DNA of 42,256 nucleotides, from contig CAJXVT010000023.1 in NCBI GenBank assembly GCA_913062575.1, positions 1 to 42,256 of the forward strand, read 5' to 3'. This document shows positions 8,081-17,290 of this stretch, one piece after another. The first letter of the stretch is position 1. Every line of letters starts with the position of its first letter. The stretch comes from an uncultured Flavobacteriaceae bacterium. Lineage in GTDB: Bacteria > Bacteroidota > Bacteroidia > Flavobacteriales > Flavobacteriaceae. The position numbers and the translations under genes are program-made. A model generated the notes under the pieces. It was not told the origin of the DNA. It made no database searches and was given only the letters and a program-made list of their open reading frames with translations.

Positions 8081-8407
8081 ATGGGCATAAAAACCACACA
8101 AAAACAGGTAGACGATTGGATTCAAAATCATGGAGTTCGTTATTTTAACGAATTAACAAACATGGCGCAATTAACTGAAGAGGTTGGCGAAGTAGCCAGA
8201 ATTATTGCGAGACGATATGGAGAACAAAGTGAAAAAGAAAGCGATAAATCAAAGGACTTAGGAGAAGAATTGGCAGATGTATTATTTGTTACTTTGTGTT
8301 TGGCAAATCAAACAGGAGTTAACTTACAAGCTGCTTTTGATAAAAAATTAGAAATAAAAACCAAACGTGATCACGATAGGCATCACAATAACAAAAAACT
8401 ACAATAA
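8081..8407 (+). CDS. MazG-like nucleotide pyrophosphohydrolase
   Basis: This 108-residue all-alpha NTP pyrophosphohydrolase has metal-binding acidic residues in LTEEVGEVARIIARR (about 31-45) and DLGEELADVLFVTLCLANQ (about 62-80), the paired E-E-x-x-E and E-x-x-D pattern of the MazG/dUTPase superfamily. It probably hydrolyses a nucleoside triphosphate, perhaps a damaged one, to the monophosphate. The exact substrate cannot be read. It is the first gene of a plus-strand run. Its stop overlaps the next start by one base (TAATG). Confidence 0.88.
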   Translation: MGIKTTQKQVDDWIQNHGVRYFNELTNMAQLTEEVGEVARIIARRYGEQSEKESDKSKDLGEELADVLFVTLCLANQTGVNLQAAFDKKLEIKTKRDHDRHHNNKKLQ

Positions 8408-8655
8408 TGACACTATTAGAAAAAATGAGATCGCCAGGTTTCTGGACCAACGTATTTAAAATTGCTTTGCCTTTCTTTTTGTTTGTAACGGTCATTTCGT
8501 TATTTATGAATAGTTGGAGAGATATTTTTGCAGGTGACTTTGCAACAGTAAATGAAGTCAATTTTTCAGAAGGGAAATGGCAACGCTTCTTCGCATTAAA
8601 AATAATTATCAGTTATTTTTATGCCTTATATATAGCATTTAAGAGAACAAAATAA
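8407..8655 (+). CDS. Small two-helix membrane protein, unknown function
   Basis: This 82-residue protein has two hydrophobic segments, about 15-32 (NVFKIALPFFLFVTVISLF) and 62-78 (FALKIIISYFYALYIAF), with a polar stretch between. I do not recognise a named family. It is translationally coupled to the MazG-like gene by a one-base overlap and lies 5 bases before the PAP2 gene, so it is likely a real member of this operon. A small inner-membrane role is likely. Confidence 0.75.
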   Translation: MTLLEKMRSPGFWTNVFKIALPFFLFVTVISLFMNSWRDIFAGDFATVNEVNFSEGKWQRFFALKIIISYFYALYIAFKRTK

Positions 8656-8660
8656 ACTGA

Positions 8661-9518
8661 ATGAAGAAACTCTATTTCATACTCCTTTTTATAGGTGTGT
8701 TTAAGCTGTCTTATGGGCAAAATAAAACTATTAGTTTTGATTTTAATCAAGACAAAACTAGGTGGCAGAACTTTAAATACGATATAGGAAATGTTTTTGG
8801 GGGCGTTGGATATGCATATTCAAGACCACTACATTGGGAAGGCAAACAATGGAGGAATTTTGGCTATACAGCTACAGGTACAGCAGGTCTTTTTTTTGTA
8901 GATGATGAGTTTAATGGTTGGGTAGATGGATTTAGAAGTGATGTTCCAAGGTGGTTGGCAAATTATGGAAATGATGTCGCCGCTCCAGGTAATAACTATA
9001 TGATTACTACAGCTGTGTATCTTACAGGTTTGTTTACTGATAATGAAAAGCTTAGAAGAACAGGGGTTTTATTAATCTCTTCTGCTACAGCAACAGGTTT
9101 TTTTCAGCAAATTGCTAAAAGAATTGTTGGAAGAGCACGTCCTAAAACCGGTGAGAATTCCAATGTCTTTCATCCATTAGAATTTGTGGATTTTGAAAAT
9201 TATGATTCATTTCCTTCTGGACATACAACCTTGGCATTTACAAATGCGTACGTTATTGCTAAGCAATTCGAAAACCCATGGGTTAAAGCAGGAATTTATG
9301 CTGTAGGTTCAATTCCTGGTTTCATCAGGATTGTTGATGAATTCCACTGGATTTCAGATATTGCATTTAGTACAGCTTTTAGCATTTTTGTGGTAGAAGC
9401 TATTGACCGATATTTGGATACAAAGTATTCAAAAAAATACAACGATAAAAAAGCTAAAAAATACGCATTTGACTTACAATTTACGCCTAGAAGAATAGGC
9501 ATTGTGATGCGATTTTAA
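8661..9518 (+). CDS. PAP2 family phosphatase, exported
   Basis: This 285-residue protein has a signal peptide (residues 1-19, ending SYG before Gln20) and the three PAP2 active-site motifs: K-x6-RP at 153-161 (KRIVGRARP), PSGH at 185-188, and R-x5-H-x3-D with Arg223, His229 and Asp233. The family removes phosphate from lipid phosphates such as phosphatidic acid or undecaprenyl diphosphate. The substrate here is not known. The export signal and weakly hydrophobic helices place it at the membrane or in the periplasm. It ends the MazG-like / small membrane protein / PAP2 run and converges on the BNR gene 14 bases away with no clear terminator between. Confidence 0.9.
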   Translation: MKKLYFILLFIGVFKLSYGQNKTISFDFNQDKTRWQNFKYDIGNVFGGVGYAYSRPLHWEGKQWRNFGYTATGTAGLFFVDDEFNGWVDGFRSDVPRWLANYGNDVAAPGNNYMITTAVYLTGLFTDNEKLRRTGVLLISSATATGFFQQIAKRIVGRARPKTGENSNVFHPLEFVDFENYDSFPSGHTTLAFTNAYVIAKQFENPWVKAGIYAVGSIPGFIRIVDEFHWISDIAFSTAFSIFVVEAIDRYLDTKYSKKYNDKKAKKYAFDLQFTPRRIGIVMRF

Positions 9519-9532
9519 TAGCTTTTTTGAAA

Positions 9533-12500
9533 TTAGTTTAGTTGAATTAAGTCAATCTGACTGTCTTTTACTTTCTGATTTAGTTGTTTTACATCGTTTT
9601 TAAATAAGTTATATAGCTTTGATAATTCTGCATCTATCTCTTTTGTAATTTCATTCTTAAAAGCAATAGATTGGTCAGTTGGTTTGTAACTTCCCATTCT
9701 TGTCAGCGAATTTAAATGCGCCAGTTTATTGTTTAAACGAATAGGGAAATTCAATGGATCTTGACCACTCTTACTTTTTGTTTGGTATAACGTAGTTTCA
9801 ACTTTTGTTATTTTTTTAGTCAACGCATCAGCAAAATCAATCAATTCTTTGTGTTTCTGTTTATCTTTAATTGAACCCTTTAAGGATTTAATCTGTGCCT
9901 TGATTTTCTTTACATTAATCAACGCTTTATGAATTTCTGAAATTTTTGTATTGATATCGTTGATAAAATTAAATTGCAATTTCATGTCTTCTAAAGAAGT
10001 TTCAGAAATCGGATTTTTTAAGATCGTAAATGGTTTCTCTAAGGTTAATTTATTTGCTGATAAACTTACCGTGTAATTTCCAGGTAATGCCATCGGTCCA
10101 CTTAAAGAAGCCCACCATAAAATCATTCCTTTTACTTTAGTGGCTTCAGGATACATCATATTCCAATAAAAGACATTGCTTCCCTTTTTAACAGTCAGTT
10201 TTTTCTCTTTTTTGTTTGGATGATTGCTAAATTTCTGAATCAACTTCTTATTAGCATCATAAAAAGACATGGTAACCGTATCTTTTTTTGTGAAATTATT
10301 TACATTAAAATAAACAGCAACTCCACCAGGATGATTTGTTCCTTGGGTTTTAGAAGTTCTACCACTTCCTCCACCAAGTTGATAACTTGCTTTTGGATTA
10401 AATAGCGTTACTTTTTCTTTCGAAGTTTTGGTTGTTAATTGATGCATTGGAGTTAAATCATCTATCATCCAAAAAGATCTTCCCTGAGTTGCAGCAATTA
10501 AATTATCGTCTTTAATTGCTAAATCTGTAATAGGAACAATAGGTAAATTCAATTGAAATCTTTCCCAGTTTTTTCCGTCATTAAAAGAAAGATACATTCC
10601 TTTTTCTGTACCAGCATATAACAATCCTTTACGTTTTGGATCTGCACGCATCGCTCTTGTAAAGTCTTCATTTCCAATTCCGTTTACAATTAGCTTCCAA
10701 GTTTTACCATAATTTCCAGTTTTGTAAATATAGGGTTTGTAATCGCCTAATTTGTATCGAGTTCCAACTACATATACACTTCCGTTTTTAAAAGGATTTA
10801 CTTCTATAGAGTTGATCATCATCCATTCTGGCATTTTTTTCGGAGTTACATTTTTCCAGTTCTTTCCACCATCTTTAGTGATGTGAATTAAACCATCATC
10901 AGAACCTGTCCAAATAAGATTCTTTTCTGTTGGCGATTCTGCAACAGCGAAAATAGTTCCGTAGTATTCAACTCCAGTATTGTCTTTTGTAATTGGACCA
11001 CCTGACGGACCTAAGGTTTTAGGATCGTTCCTTGTTAAATCTGGGCTGATAATTTCCCAAGATTGCCCTTCATTATAACTTACATGTAAATGGTTAGAAG
11101 CAGCATATAATTTGTTTTTTTGATGCGGAGAAAACAGAATAGGGAAATTCCATTGAAAACGATATTTAAAATCTTCAGCTCCATGTCCCATCGGGTCATC
11201 TGGCCAAACATTTACAGCTCTTCTATCTCCAGTTTTATGATTTACACGAGTTAGCAATCCACCATAACTTCCACCATATACAATATCATTATTTGTTGGG
11301 TCAATGGCAATATGAGCACTTTCTCCACCAGCAGTTCTTTCCCAATCTTTATCGGTAATAAACCGCCCTTGAGTTCTATGAGAAATTCTCACAGTAGAGT
11401 TATCTTGTTGTGCTCCATAAATTCTATATGGAAAATGATTGTCTGTAGTAACCCTATAAAATTGTGATGTTGGTTGATTGTTCATTGTTGACCAATTGAT
11501 ACCAGCATCAAAAGAAATTTGAGCACCACCATCGTCTCCAATAATCATACGTTGATTGTCTTCTGGAGCGATCCATAAATCGTGATGATCTCCATGTGGA
11601 GTGCCAAAACGTTTATAGGTTTTTCCGCCATCTGTAGATTTGTGGAAGTTTACATTCAATACATAAATGATGTTTTCATCTTTTGTGTCTGCATATAAAC
11701 GTGTATAATACCAAGCTCTTTGTCTTAGTTTACGTTCGCTATTAATCAATTTCCATGTTTTCCCAGCATCTTCAGATTTGTAAACTCCACCCTTTTTGTT
11801 TTCTACCAATAACCAAACAAAATCAGAATTTACAGGAGAAACAGTAACACCACTAATTCCCCACATTCCTTTAGGTAATCCTTTATTTGTTGAAATGTTT
11901 TTCCAAGTTTCTCCACCGTCAGTACTTTTCCATAAAGCAGAACCATCACCGCCACTAGATAAACTATAAGGTGTTCTTCTAATATCCCAGGTAGTTGCAT
12001 ATAAAACACGGGCATTATTAGGGTCAATAATTAAATCGATTACTCCAGCATCTTTACTTGAAAACAAAACTCTTCTCCAAGTTTCACCTCCGTCAGTAGA
12101 TTTATAAACGCCACGTTCTTCAGAAGATTTATATAAATCTCCCATTACCCCAGCATATACAATATCAGAGTTTTTAGGATGTATTTTAATTCTAGGAATA
12201 TGTCTAGCATTTGGTAGTCCCATGTGTTTCCATGTTTTTCCAGCATCTACTGTTTTCCAAACTCCATCTCCAGAAGAGACATTTCCACGGACAGTTTTTT
12301 CTCCATTTCCAACATAAATCACATTATTGTCCCATTCACTAACAGCAACAGCACCAACAGATCCACCAAAAAACCCGTCAGAAATATTAGACCAAGAATT
12401 TCCAGCATCCGTAGTTTTCCAAACGCCACCACCAGTTGATCCCATGTAAAACAAATTTGCTTTTCCAGCAACGCCAGTTACAGCAGCAGATCTACCACCT

Positions 12501-12634
12501 CTAAAAGGTCCAATATTTCGCCATTTAATAGCGCTATAATTTTCTTCTGAAAATTTGGTAGTATTCTTTTGAGCATTAACTTTGTGGCTTTCAGCAAATA
12601 GAAGTAATGCCACTAATAAGACAAGTCTTTTCAT
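9533..12634 (-). CDS. Large secreted BNR-repeat (sortilin/VPS10-like) propeller protein
   Basis: This 1033-residue protein has a signal peptide (MKRLVLLVALLLFAESHKVNA). The body to about residue 740 carries many BNR/Asp-box repeats, for example STGGGVWKTTDAGNSW, VYKSTDGGETW, LWKSTDGGETW, VYKSEDAGKTW and IHITKDGGKNW, giving one or two beta-propellers as in VPS10 domains. A beta-sandwich follows (about 790-880), then a long helical C-terminal region to the end. No type IX sorting domain is visible at the C-terminus. Such proteins are frequent in Bacteroidota and often labelled glycosyl hydrolase, but Asp-boxes alone do not prove sialidase activity, and the catalytic set is not evident. A surface or periplasmic binding role is as likely. 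Confidence 0.88.
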   Translation of the reverse strand: MKRLVLLVALLLFAESHKVNAQKNTTKFSEENYSAIKWRNIGPFRGGRSAAVTGVAGKANLFYMGSTGGGVWKTTDAGNSWSNISDGFFGGSVGAVAVSEWDNNVIYVGNGEKTVRGNVSSGDGVWKTVDAGKTWKHMGLPNARHIPRIKIHPKNSDIVYAGVMGDLYKSSEERGVYKSTDGGETWRRVLFSSKDAGVIDLIIDPNNARVLYATTWDIRRTPYSLSSGGDGSALWKSTDGGETWKNISTNKGLPKGMWGISGVTVSPVNSDFVWLLVENKKGGVYKSEDAGKTWKLINSERKLRQRAWYYTRLYADTKDENIIYVLNVNFHKSTDGGKTYKRFGTPHGDHHDLWIAPEDNQRMIIGDDGGAQISFDAGINWSTMNNQPTSQFYRVTTDNHFPYRIYGAQQDNSTVRISHRTQGRFITDKDWERTAGGESAHIAIDPTNNDIVYGGSYGGLLTRVNHKTGDRRAVNVWPDDPMGHGAEDFKYRFQWNFPILFSPHQKNKLYAASNHLHVSYNEGQSWEIISPDLTRNDPKTLGPSGGPITKDNTGVEYYGTIFAVAESPTEKNLIWTGSDDGLIHITKDGGKNWKNVTPKKMPEWMMINSIEVNPFKNGSVYVVGTRYKLGDYKPYIYKTGNYGKTWKLIVNGIGNEDFTRAMRADPKRKGLLYAGTEKGMYLSFNDGKNWERFQLNLPIVPITDLAIKDDNLIAATQGRSFWMIDDLTPMHQLTTKTSKEKVTLFNPKASYQLGGGSGRTSKTQGTNHPGGVAVYFNVNNFTKKDTVTMSFYDANKKLIQKFSNHPNKKEKKLTVKKGSNVFYWNMMYPEATKVKGMILWWASLSGPMALPGNYTVSLSANKLTLEKPFTILKNPISETSLEDMKLQFNFINDINTKISEIHKALINVKKIKAQIKSLKGSIKDKQKHKELIDFADALTKKITKVETTLYQTKSKSGQDPLNFPIRLNNKLAHLNSLTRMGSYKPTDQSIAFKNEITKEIDAELSKLYNLFKNDVKQLNQKVKDSQIDLIQLN

Positions 12635-12689
12635 AAGTAGTTTGTTTGGTTAAGGTTTCTAAAAGTACAAATTTTTTACATACAATATT

Positions 12690-13916
12690 TTGAAATTACA
12701 TTTATCAACTCGTCAAACAAAACTGAATGCCTCAATAGCCATTTCTGGTTCAAAAAGTGAGTCAAATAGGCTATTAATCTTACAACGATTGGTAGCGGGA
12801 TTGCAGATAGAAAACTTATCAGATTCAGACGATTCAAATCATTTACAACATGCTTTGAGTACAACAAATGAATTAGTTGACATTGGTCATGCAGGTACTG
12901 CTATGCGTTTTTTAACAGCGTATTTTTCTGTAAAAGAAGGAAGAGCAGTTGTGTTGACAGGTTCTGAAAGAATGCAAAACAGACCGATTGCAATTTTGGT
13001 AGATGCATTAAAGAGTTTGGGAGCAACTATTTCTTATGAAGAAAAGGATGGATATCCGCCAATAAGAATCAAAGGGAAACAAATTAGAAAAAAATCTGTT
13101 CAAATAAACGGAAATGTTAGTAGTCAATATATTTCGGCATTAATGCTAATTGCTTCAAGCTTACCAGATGGATTGGAAATTGAGTTGTTGGGAAAAATAA
13201 CGTCTGTTCCATATATAGACATGACCTTAACTTTATTAAAAGAGTTAGGGATTGAAGCTAGTTTTGTTGAGAATAAAGTTACAGTCCAACCATTTAAAGC
13301 AGAGATTGAAAAAACTATTGTTGTAGAGTCTGATTGGAGCTCTGCATCTTATTTTTATAGCTTAATTGCTTTAAGTGAATTAGGCTCTGAAGTAACATTA
13401 ACAGCCTATAAAAAAGACAGCTTGCAAGGGGATTCTAGCTTGGCAGAAATCTACCAACATTTTGGGGTTGAAACCACTTTTGGCGAACATACAATTACAA
13501 TTTCTAAAAAAGAAAAGGCTTCTCAAAACCGTTTGATTTTAGACTTAAAAAATGCTCCAGATATTGCACAAACAATTGCAGTTACTTGTTTTGGTTTAGG
13601 AATAGCTTGTTCTTTAACAGGATTACATACCTTAAAAATTAAAGAAACAGATCGATTGGTTGCTTTAGAAAATGAACTTACTAAACTGGGAGGTAAAATC
13701 AGTATAACTGATGAAAGTTTAGATTTAGAAAAATCAATTCAAGTCAATTCAAATATCAGTATAGAAACCTATAACGATCATAGAATGGCAATGGCTTTTG
13801 CTCCTTTAGCACTGAAGGTTCCGATCACAATTTTAGATGCCAATGTAGTCACAAAATCGTATCAGGAATTTTGGAAAGATATGCAACAAATTGGTTTTCA
13901 AATAAGAGAAGAGTAA
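12690..13916 (+). CDS. aroA: 3-phosphoshikimate 1-carboxyvinyltransferase (EPSP synthase)
   Basis: This 408-residue enzyme joins phosphoenolpyruvate to shikimate 3-phosphate, the sixth step of the shikimate pathway in the cytoplasm. The substrate-binding block GSKSESNRLLIL gives Lys22, Ser23 and Arg27 at the same numbers as E. coli AroA, and GHAGTAMRF, SSQYISALMLIAS, KESDR-like KETDRL and NDHRMAMAFAPL are all present. The start is TTG at 12690: an in-frame stop lies 30 bases upstream, no ATG exists between, and the N-terminus MKLHLSTRQTKLNASI aligns naturally with the family. The glyphosate-sensitivity class cannot be read with confidence. Confidence 0.95.
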   Translation: MKLHLSTRQTKLNASIAISGSKSESNRLLILQRLVAGLQIENLSDSDDSNHLQHALSTTNELVDIGHAGTAMRFLTAYFSVKEGRAVVLTGSERMQNRPIAILVDALKSLGATISYEEKDGYPPIRIKGKQIRKKSVQINGNVSSQYISALMLIASSLPDGLEIELLGKITSVPYIDMTLTLLKELGIEASFVENKVTVQPFKAEIEKTIVVESDWSSASYFYSLIALSELGSEVTLTAYKKDSLQGDSSLAEIYQHFGVETTFGEHTITISKKEKASQNRLILDLKNAPDIAQTIAVTCFGLGIACSLTGLHTLKIKETDRLVALENELTKLGGKISITDESLDLEKSIQVNSNISIETYNDHRMAMAFAPLALKVPITILDANVVTKSYQEFWKDMQQIGFQIREE

Positions 13917-13934
13917 ATTAATATGGTAAAACAC

Positions 13935-13966
13935 TTGACAACGCCTATCTCGATGTCGTATATTTG
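13935..13966 (+). promoter_or_regulatory. Promoter of queA
   Basis: TTG at 13935-13937 and TATATTTG at 13959-13966 (exact TAnnTTTG) are separated by 21 bases, 25 bases before the queA start. This is the best sigma-ABfr-type promoter in the window. Confidence 0.55.
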
Positions 13967-13991
13967 CCAGCATTCTTAGAAAAATATACAT

Positions 13992-15041
13992 ATGAAATTA
14001 TCGCATTTTGGTTTTGAATTGCCAGAAGAATTATTGGCAAAATATCCTGCAGAACACAGAGACGAATCTCGTTTGATGGTGTTAAATAGAAAAGAACAAA
14101 CTATTGAACACAAGAAGTTTAAAGATCTAATCAACTACTTTGATGAAGGTGATGTAATGGTTTTAAACAACACAAAAGTATTTCCTGCTAGAATGTTTGG
14201 AAATAAAGAAAAAACGGGAGCAAGAATCGAAGTATTTTTGTTGAGAGAATTAAATGCTGAAAACAGATTATGGGATGTTTTAGTAGATCCAGCTCGTAAA
14301 ATTAGAATCGGGAACAAATTATTCTTTGGAGAAGATGATAGTTTAGTAGCAGAAGTTATTGATAATACAACTTCTAGAGGAAGAACTTTACGTTTCTTAT
14401 ATGATGGCTCTTATGAAGAATTTAGAAAGAAATTATTGGAATTAGGAGAAACTCCTTTACCAAAAGAACTTGAGAGACCAGTAGAAGCTTCTGATGAAGA
14501 GCGCTATCAAACTATTTATGCTAAAAATGAAGGAGCTGTTGCTGCACCTGCTGCAGGATTGCACTTCTCTAAGCATTTAATGAAGCGTTTAGAAATAAAA
14601 GGAGTAGATTTTTCTGAAGTTACATTACATGTTGGTTTAGGTACTTTTGCACCTGTTGAAGTAGAAGATCTATCAAAACATAAAATGGATTCTGAAAAGA
14701 TTCATATTCCTACAGAAACATCTGTACGAATTAATGATGCACTAAAGAATAAAAAACGTATTTGTGCTGTTGGTACAACAGTAATGCGTACTATAGAATC
14801 TTGTGTTTCTGCAAGTGGAAAAATGAATGAATTTGAAGGTTGGACAAATAGATTTATTTTCCCTCCATACGAGTTTAGTATTGCAAATTCTATGATTACT
14901 AATTTCCATAAACCTAAATCTACCTTGTTAATGCAAGCTGCTGCTTTTGGTGGTTACGATTTTGTGATGGAAGCATATCAAGTAGCAATAAAAGAAAAAT
15001 ACAACTTCTCTTCTTACGGAGATGCAATGTTGATTATATAA
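13992..15041 (+). CDS. queA: tRNA preQ1(34) S-adenosylmethionine ribosyltransferase-isomerase
   Basis: This 349-residue enzyme moves the ribosyl part of SAM onto 7-aminomethyl-7-deazaguanine in tRNA, making epoxyqueuosine. Family blocks are clear: [26 protein letters not shown] at the N-terminus, [15 protein letters not shown] near 54, [12 protein letters not shown] near 213, and the C-terminal [17 protein letters not shown] near 305. Length is typical. It has its own promoter and a strong terminator. The queuosine-precursor transporter at the right end of the window belongs to the same pathway but is far away. Confidence 0.96.
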   Translation: MKLSHFGFELPEELLAKYPAEHRDESRLMVLNRKEQTIEHKKFKDLINYFDEGDVMVLNNTKVFPARMFGNKEKTGARIEVFLLRELNAENRLWDVLVDPARKIRIGNKLFFGEDDSLVAEVIDNTTSRGRTLRFLYDGSYEEFRKKLLELGETPLPKELERPVEASDEERYQTIYAKNEGAVAAPAAGLHFSKHLMKRLEIKGVDFSEVTLHVGLGTFAPVEVEDLSKHKMDSEKIHIPTETSVRINDALKNKKRICAVGTTVMRTIESCVSASGKMNEFEGWTNRFIFPPYEFSIANSMITNFHKPKSTLLMQAAAFGGYDFVMEAYQVAIKEKYNFSSYGDAMLII

Positions 15042-15067
15042 TAATAGATTTAATTTTATTAGCATAC

Positions 15068-15095
15068 AAACCTCACAAGCTTACTTGTGAGGTTT
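15068..15095 (+). terminator. Intrinsic terminator after queA
   Basis: AAACCTCACAAG (15068-15079) pairs perfectly with CTTGTGAGGTTT (15084-15095) around a CTTA loop, 27 bases after the queA stop and followed by T. Confidence 0.85.
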
Positions 15096-15170
15096 TGTGT
15101 ATTTTTGCAAAAGATGTAATGAGTTTTACATGAATTACATCGAACAAAAATGAAAGCATAGAAACTACAG

Positions 15171-16211
15171 ATGAAGCCAAAGAAGAAAGACATACGTGCA
15201 TTAACCAAAGAAGAGCTTAGAGCGTTTTTTGTTAGTAATGGAGATAAAGCTTTTCGTGGGAACCAAGTGTATGAATGGTTGTGGGGGAAAGTTGTGCATT
15301 CTTTTGAAGCTATGACAAATGTATCTTTAGCAACAAGAGAGATGTTGCAAGAGAACTTTGTTATCAATCATATAGAGGTAGATAATATCCAACGAAGCAA
15401 AGATGGTACTGTGAAAAATGCTGTACGATTACACGATGGTTTGGTGGTTGAATCTGTTTTAATTCCAACAGATACCAGAACAACAGCCTGTGTTTCTAGT
15501 CAAGTTGGTTGTAGTTTAGATTGTCGCTTTTGTGCTACTTCTCGTTTAAAAAGAATGCGAAATTTAAATCCAGATGAGATTTATGACCAAGTAGCAGCAA
15601 TCAATAAAGAGAGCTTATTATATTACAATCATAAGTTATCTAACATTGTGTTTATGGGAATGGGAGAGCCATTGATGAACTACAATAATGTGATAAAATC
15701 CATAGAAAAAATCACTTCTCCAGAAGGATTAGGAATGTCTCCGAAAAGAATTACAGTTTCTACTTCTGGTGTTCCAAAAATCATCAAAAAAATGGCTGAT
15801 GATGAAGTGAAGTTTAATTTAGCGGTTTCTTTACATTCTGCAATTGATGAGAAAAGAACTAAAATCATGCCTTTTAATGCTACCTTTCCTTTAAAAGATT
15901 TAAAAGAATCATTAGAATATTGGTACGAGAAAACCCAACGAAGAATTACCTACGAGTATGTTGTTTGGGGTGGTATTAACGATGGAAAAGAAGATATCCA
16001 AGCATTGATCAAGTTTTGTAGTTATGTACCTTGTAAAGTCAACTTAATTGAATACAATCCAATTGATGATGGAGAGTTTCAACAGGCAAGTCCGCAAGCA
16101 ATCAATAATTATATTTCTAATTTAGAAATGCACGGAATTGTAGTTAACGTTCGTCGTTCAAGAGGAAAAGACATTGACGCAGCTTGTGGTCAATTAGCAA
16201 ATAAATCTTAA
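15171..16211 (+). CDS. rlmN: 23S rRNA (A2503-C2)/tRNA (A37-C2) methyltransferase
   Basis: This 346-residue radical SAM methyltransferase has the cluster motif Cys114-x3-Cys118-x2-Cys121 (CSLDCRFC) and the second catalytic cysteine near the C-terminus (AACGQL, about Cys339), as in E. coli RlmN. NIVFMGMGEPLMNYNNV near 166 and TVSTSGVPKII near 200 are further family blocks. It methylates C2 of A2503 in 23S rRNA and often A37 in some tRNAs. It is not a Cfr: length and flanking sequence fit the housekeeping enzyme. It lies alone between the queA terminator and the prenyl synthase. Confidence 0.95.
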   Translation: MKPKKKDIRALTKEELRAFFVSNGDKAFRGNQVYEWLWGKVVHSFEAMTNVSLATREMLQENFVINHIEVDNIQRSKDGTVKNAVRLHDGLVVESVLIPTDTRTTACVSSQVGCSLDCRFCATSRLKRMRNLNPDEIYDQVAAINKESLLYYNHKLSNIVFMGMGEPLMNYNNVIKSIEKITSPEGLGMSPKRITVSTSGVPKIIKKMADDEVKFNLAVSLHSAIDEKRTKIMPFNATFPLKDLKESLEYWYEKTQRRITYEYVVWGGINDGKEDIQALIKFCSYVPCKVNLIEYNPIDDGEFQQASPQAINNYISNLEMHGIVVNVRRSRGKDIDAACGQLANKS

Positions 16212-16312
16212 TTTTTATCAAGAATAAAAAATAATAAATCCTATACTTTTATTCCTTACTTTTGATAGCTTACATTGACCTCTTACTTACTCGAGGTGAC
16301 ATTTTCTAATTT

Positions 16313-17290
16313 ATGAAGCCAGTAGAGCAAATTAAACTACCAATAAAAAACGAAATGGAACTCTTTGAAGAGAAATTCAAAGGTTCTATGCTTACTAAAG
16401 TTCCACTTTTAAACAGAATAACCTACTATATTGTTAGAAGAAAAGGGAAACAAATGCGACCGATGTTTATTTTTTTGGTAGCAAAAATGGTTTCTAATGG
16501 TGGTTTTGATGAACGTACATATCGTGGCGCTTCTGCTGTTGAATTGATTCATACTGCAACTTTGGTGCATGATGATGTTGTAGATGATAGCAATCGTAGA
16601 AGAGGTTTTTTCTCTATCAATGCCTTATGGAAAAATAAAATAGCTGTTTTAGTGGGCGATTTTTTATTGTCTAAAGGATTGTTGTTATCAATAGATAATG
16701 AGGACTTTGATATTTTAAAATTGATCTCGATTGCCGTTCGTGAAATGAGTGAAGGAGAATTATTACAGATTGAGAAAGCTAGAAAACTGGATATTACAGA
16801 AGAAGTTTATTTCGAAATTATCAGACAGAAAACAGCAACGTTAATTTCTGCATGTTGTGGAATTGGTGCGACTTCTGTTGGAGCAAATCAAGAAACGGTA
16901 CAACAAATGCGTAAGTTTGGAGAGTATATCGGAATTGCTTTTCAAATTAAAGATGATTTATTTGACTATACTGATGATAAAATTGGGAAGCCAACCGGAA
17001 TTGATATCAAAGAGCAAAAAATGACCTTGCCATTAATTTATACGCTGAATACTTGTGCGGAAAAAGAAAAAAAATGGCTCATCAATTCGGTTAAGAAACA
17101 CAATACAAATAAAAAACGTGTTAAAGAAGTCATCAGTTTTGTGAAAGAAAATGGAGGTATAGAGTACACCACAAACAAAATGAATGATTACAAAAACAAA
17201 GCTGTGGCAATTTTAGAAAATTACCCAAGCTCTGCTTATAAAGATTCGTTACTTCAAATGATTGATTACGTTGTAGAGCGTAAAATTTAA
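16313..17290 (+). CDS. Polyprenyl diphosphate synthase
   Basis: This 325-residue trans-prenyltransferase of the IspA/IspB group has the first aspartate-rich motif DDVVD at 87-91 (LVHDDVVDDSNRRRG) and the second in FQIKDDLFDYTDD near 215-228, with GKQMRP near 45 for diphosphate binding. It makes a linear isoprenoid diphosphate; small or polar residues before the first motif suggest a long product such as the menaquinone side chain, but chain length is inferred. A possible -7 box (TACTTTTG, 16257-16264) lies upstream. Its stop overlaps the convergent DUF4139 gene by 4 bases (TTAA). Confidence 0.9.
   Translation: MKPVEQIKLPIKNEMELFEEKFKGSMLTKVPLLNRITYYIVRRKGKQMRPMFIFLVAKMVSNGGFDERTYRGASAVELIHTATLVHDDVVDDSNRRRGFFSINALWKNKIAVLVGDFLLSKGLLLSIDNEDFDILKLISIAVREMSEGELLQIEKARKLDITEEVYFEIIRQKTATLISACCGIGATSVGANQETVQQMRKFGEYIGIAFQIKDDLFDYTDDKIGKPTGIDIKEQKMTLPLIYTLNTCAEKEKKWLINSVKKHNTNKKRVKEVISFVKENGGIEYTTNKMNDYKNKAVAILENYPSSAYKDSLLQMIDYVVERKI

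Noticed and set aside
9533..12634. Tandem DNA repeats or a CRISPR-like array in the BNR gene
   Set aside because: The periodic similarity is at protein level (Asp-box motifs) and is irregular in DNA spacing and sequence.
15059..15367. 102-codon minus-strand frame over the queA terminator and rlmN start
   Set aside because: It runs antisense through a terminator hairpin and the rlmN coding region and has no family resemblance.
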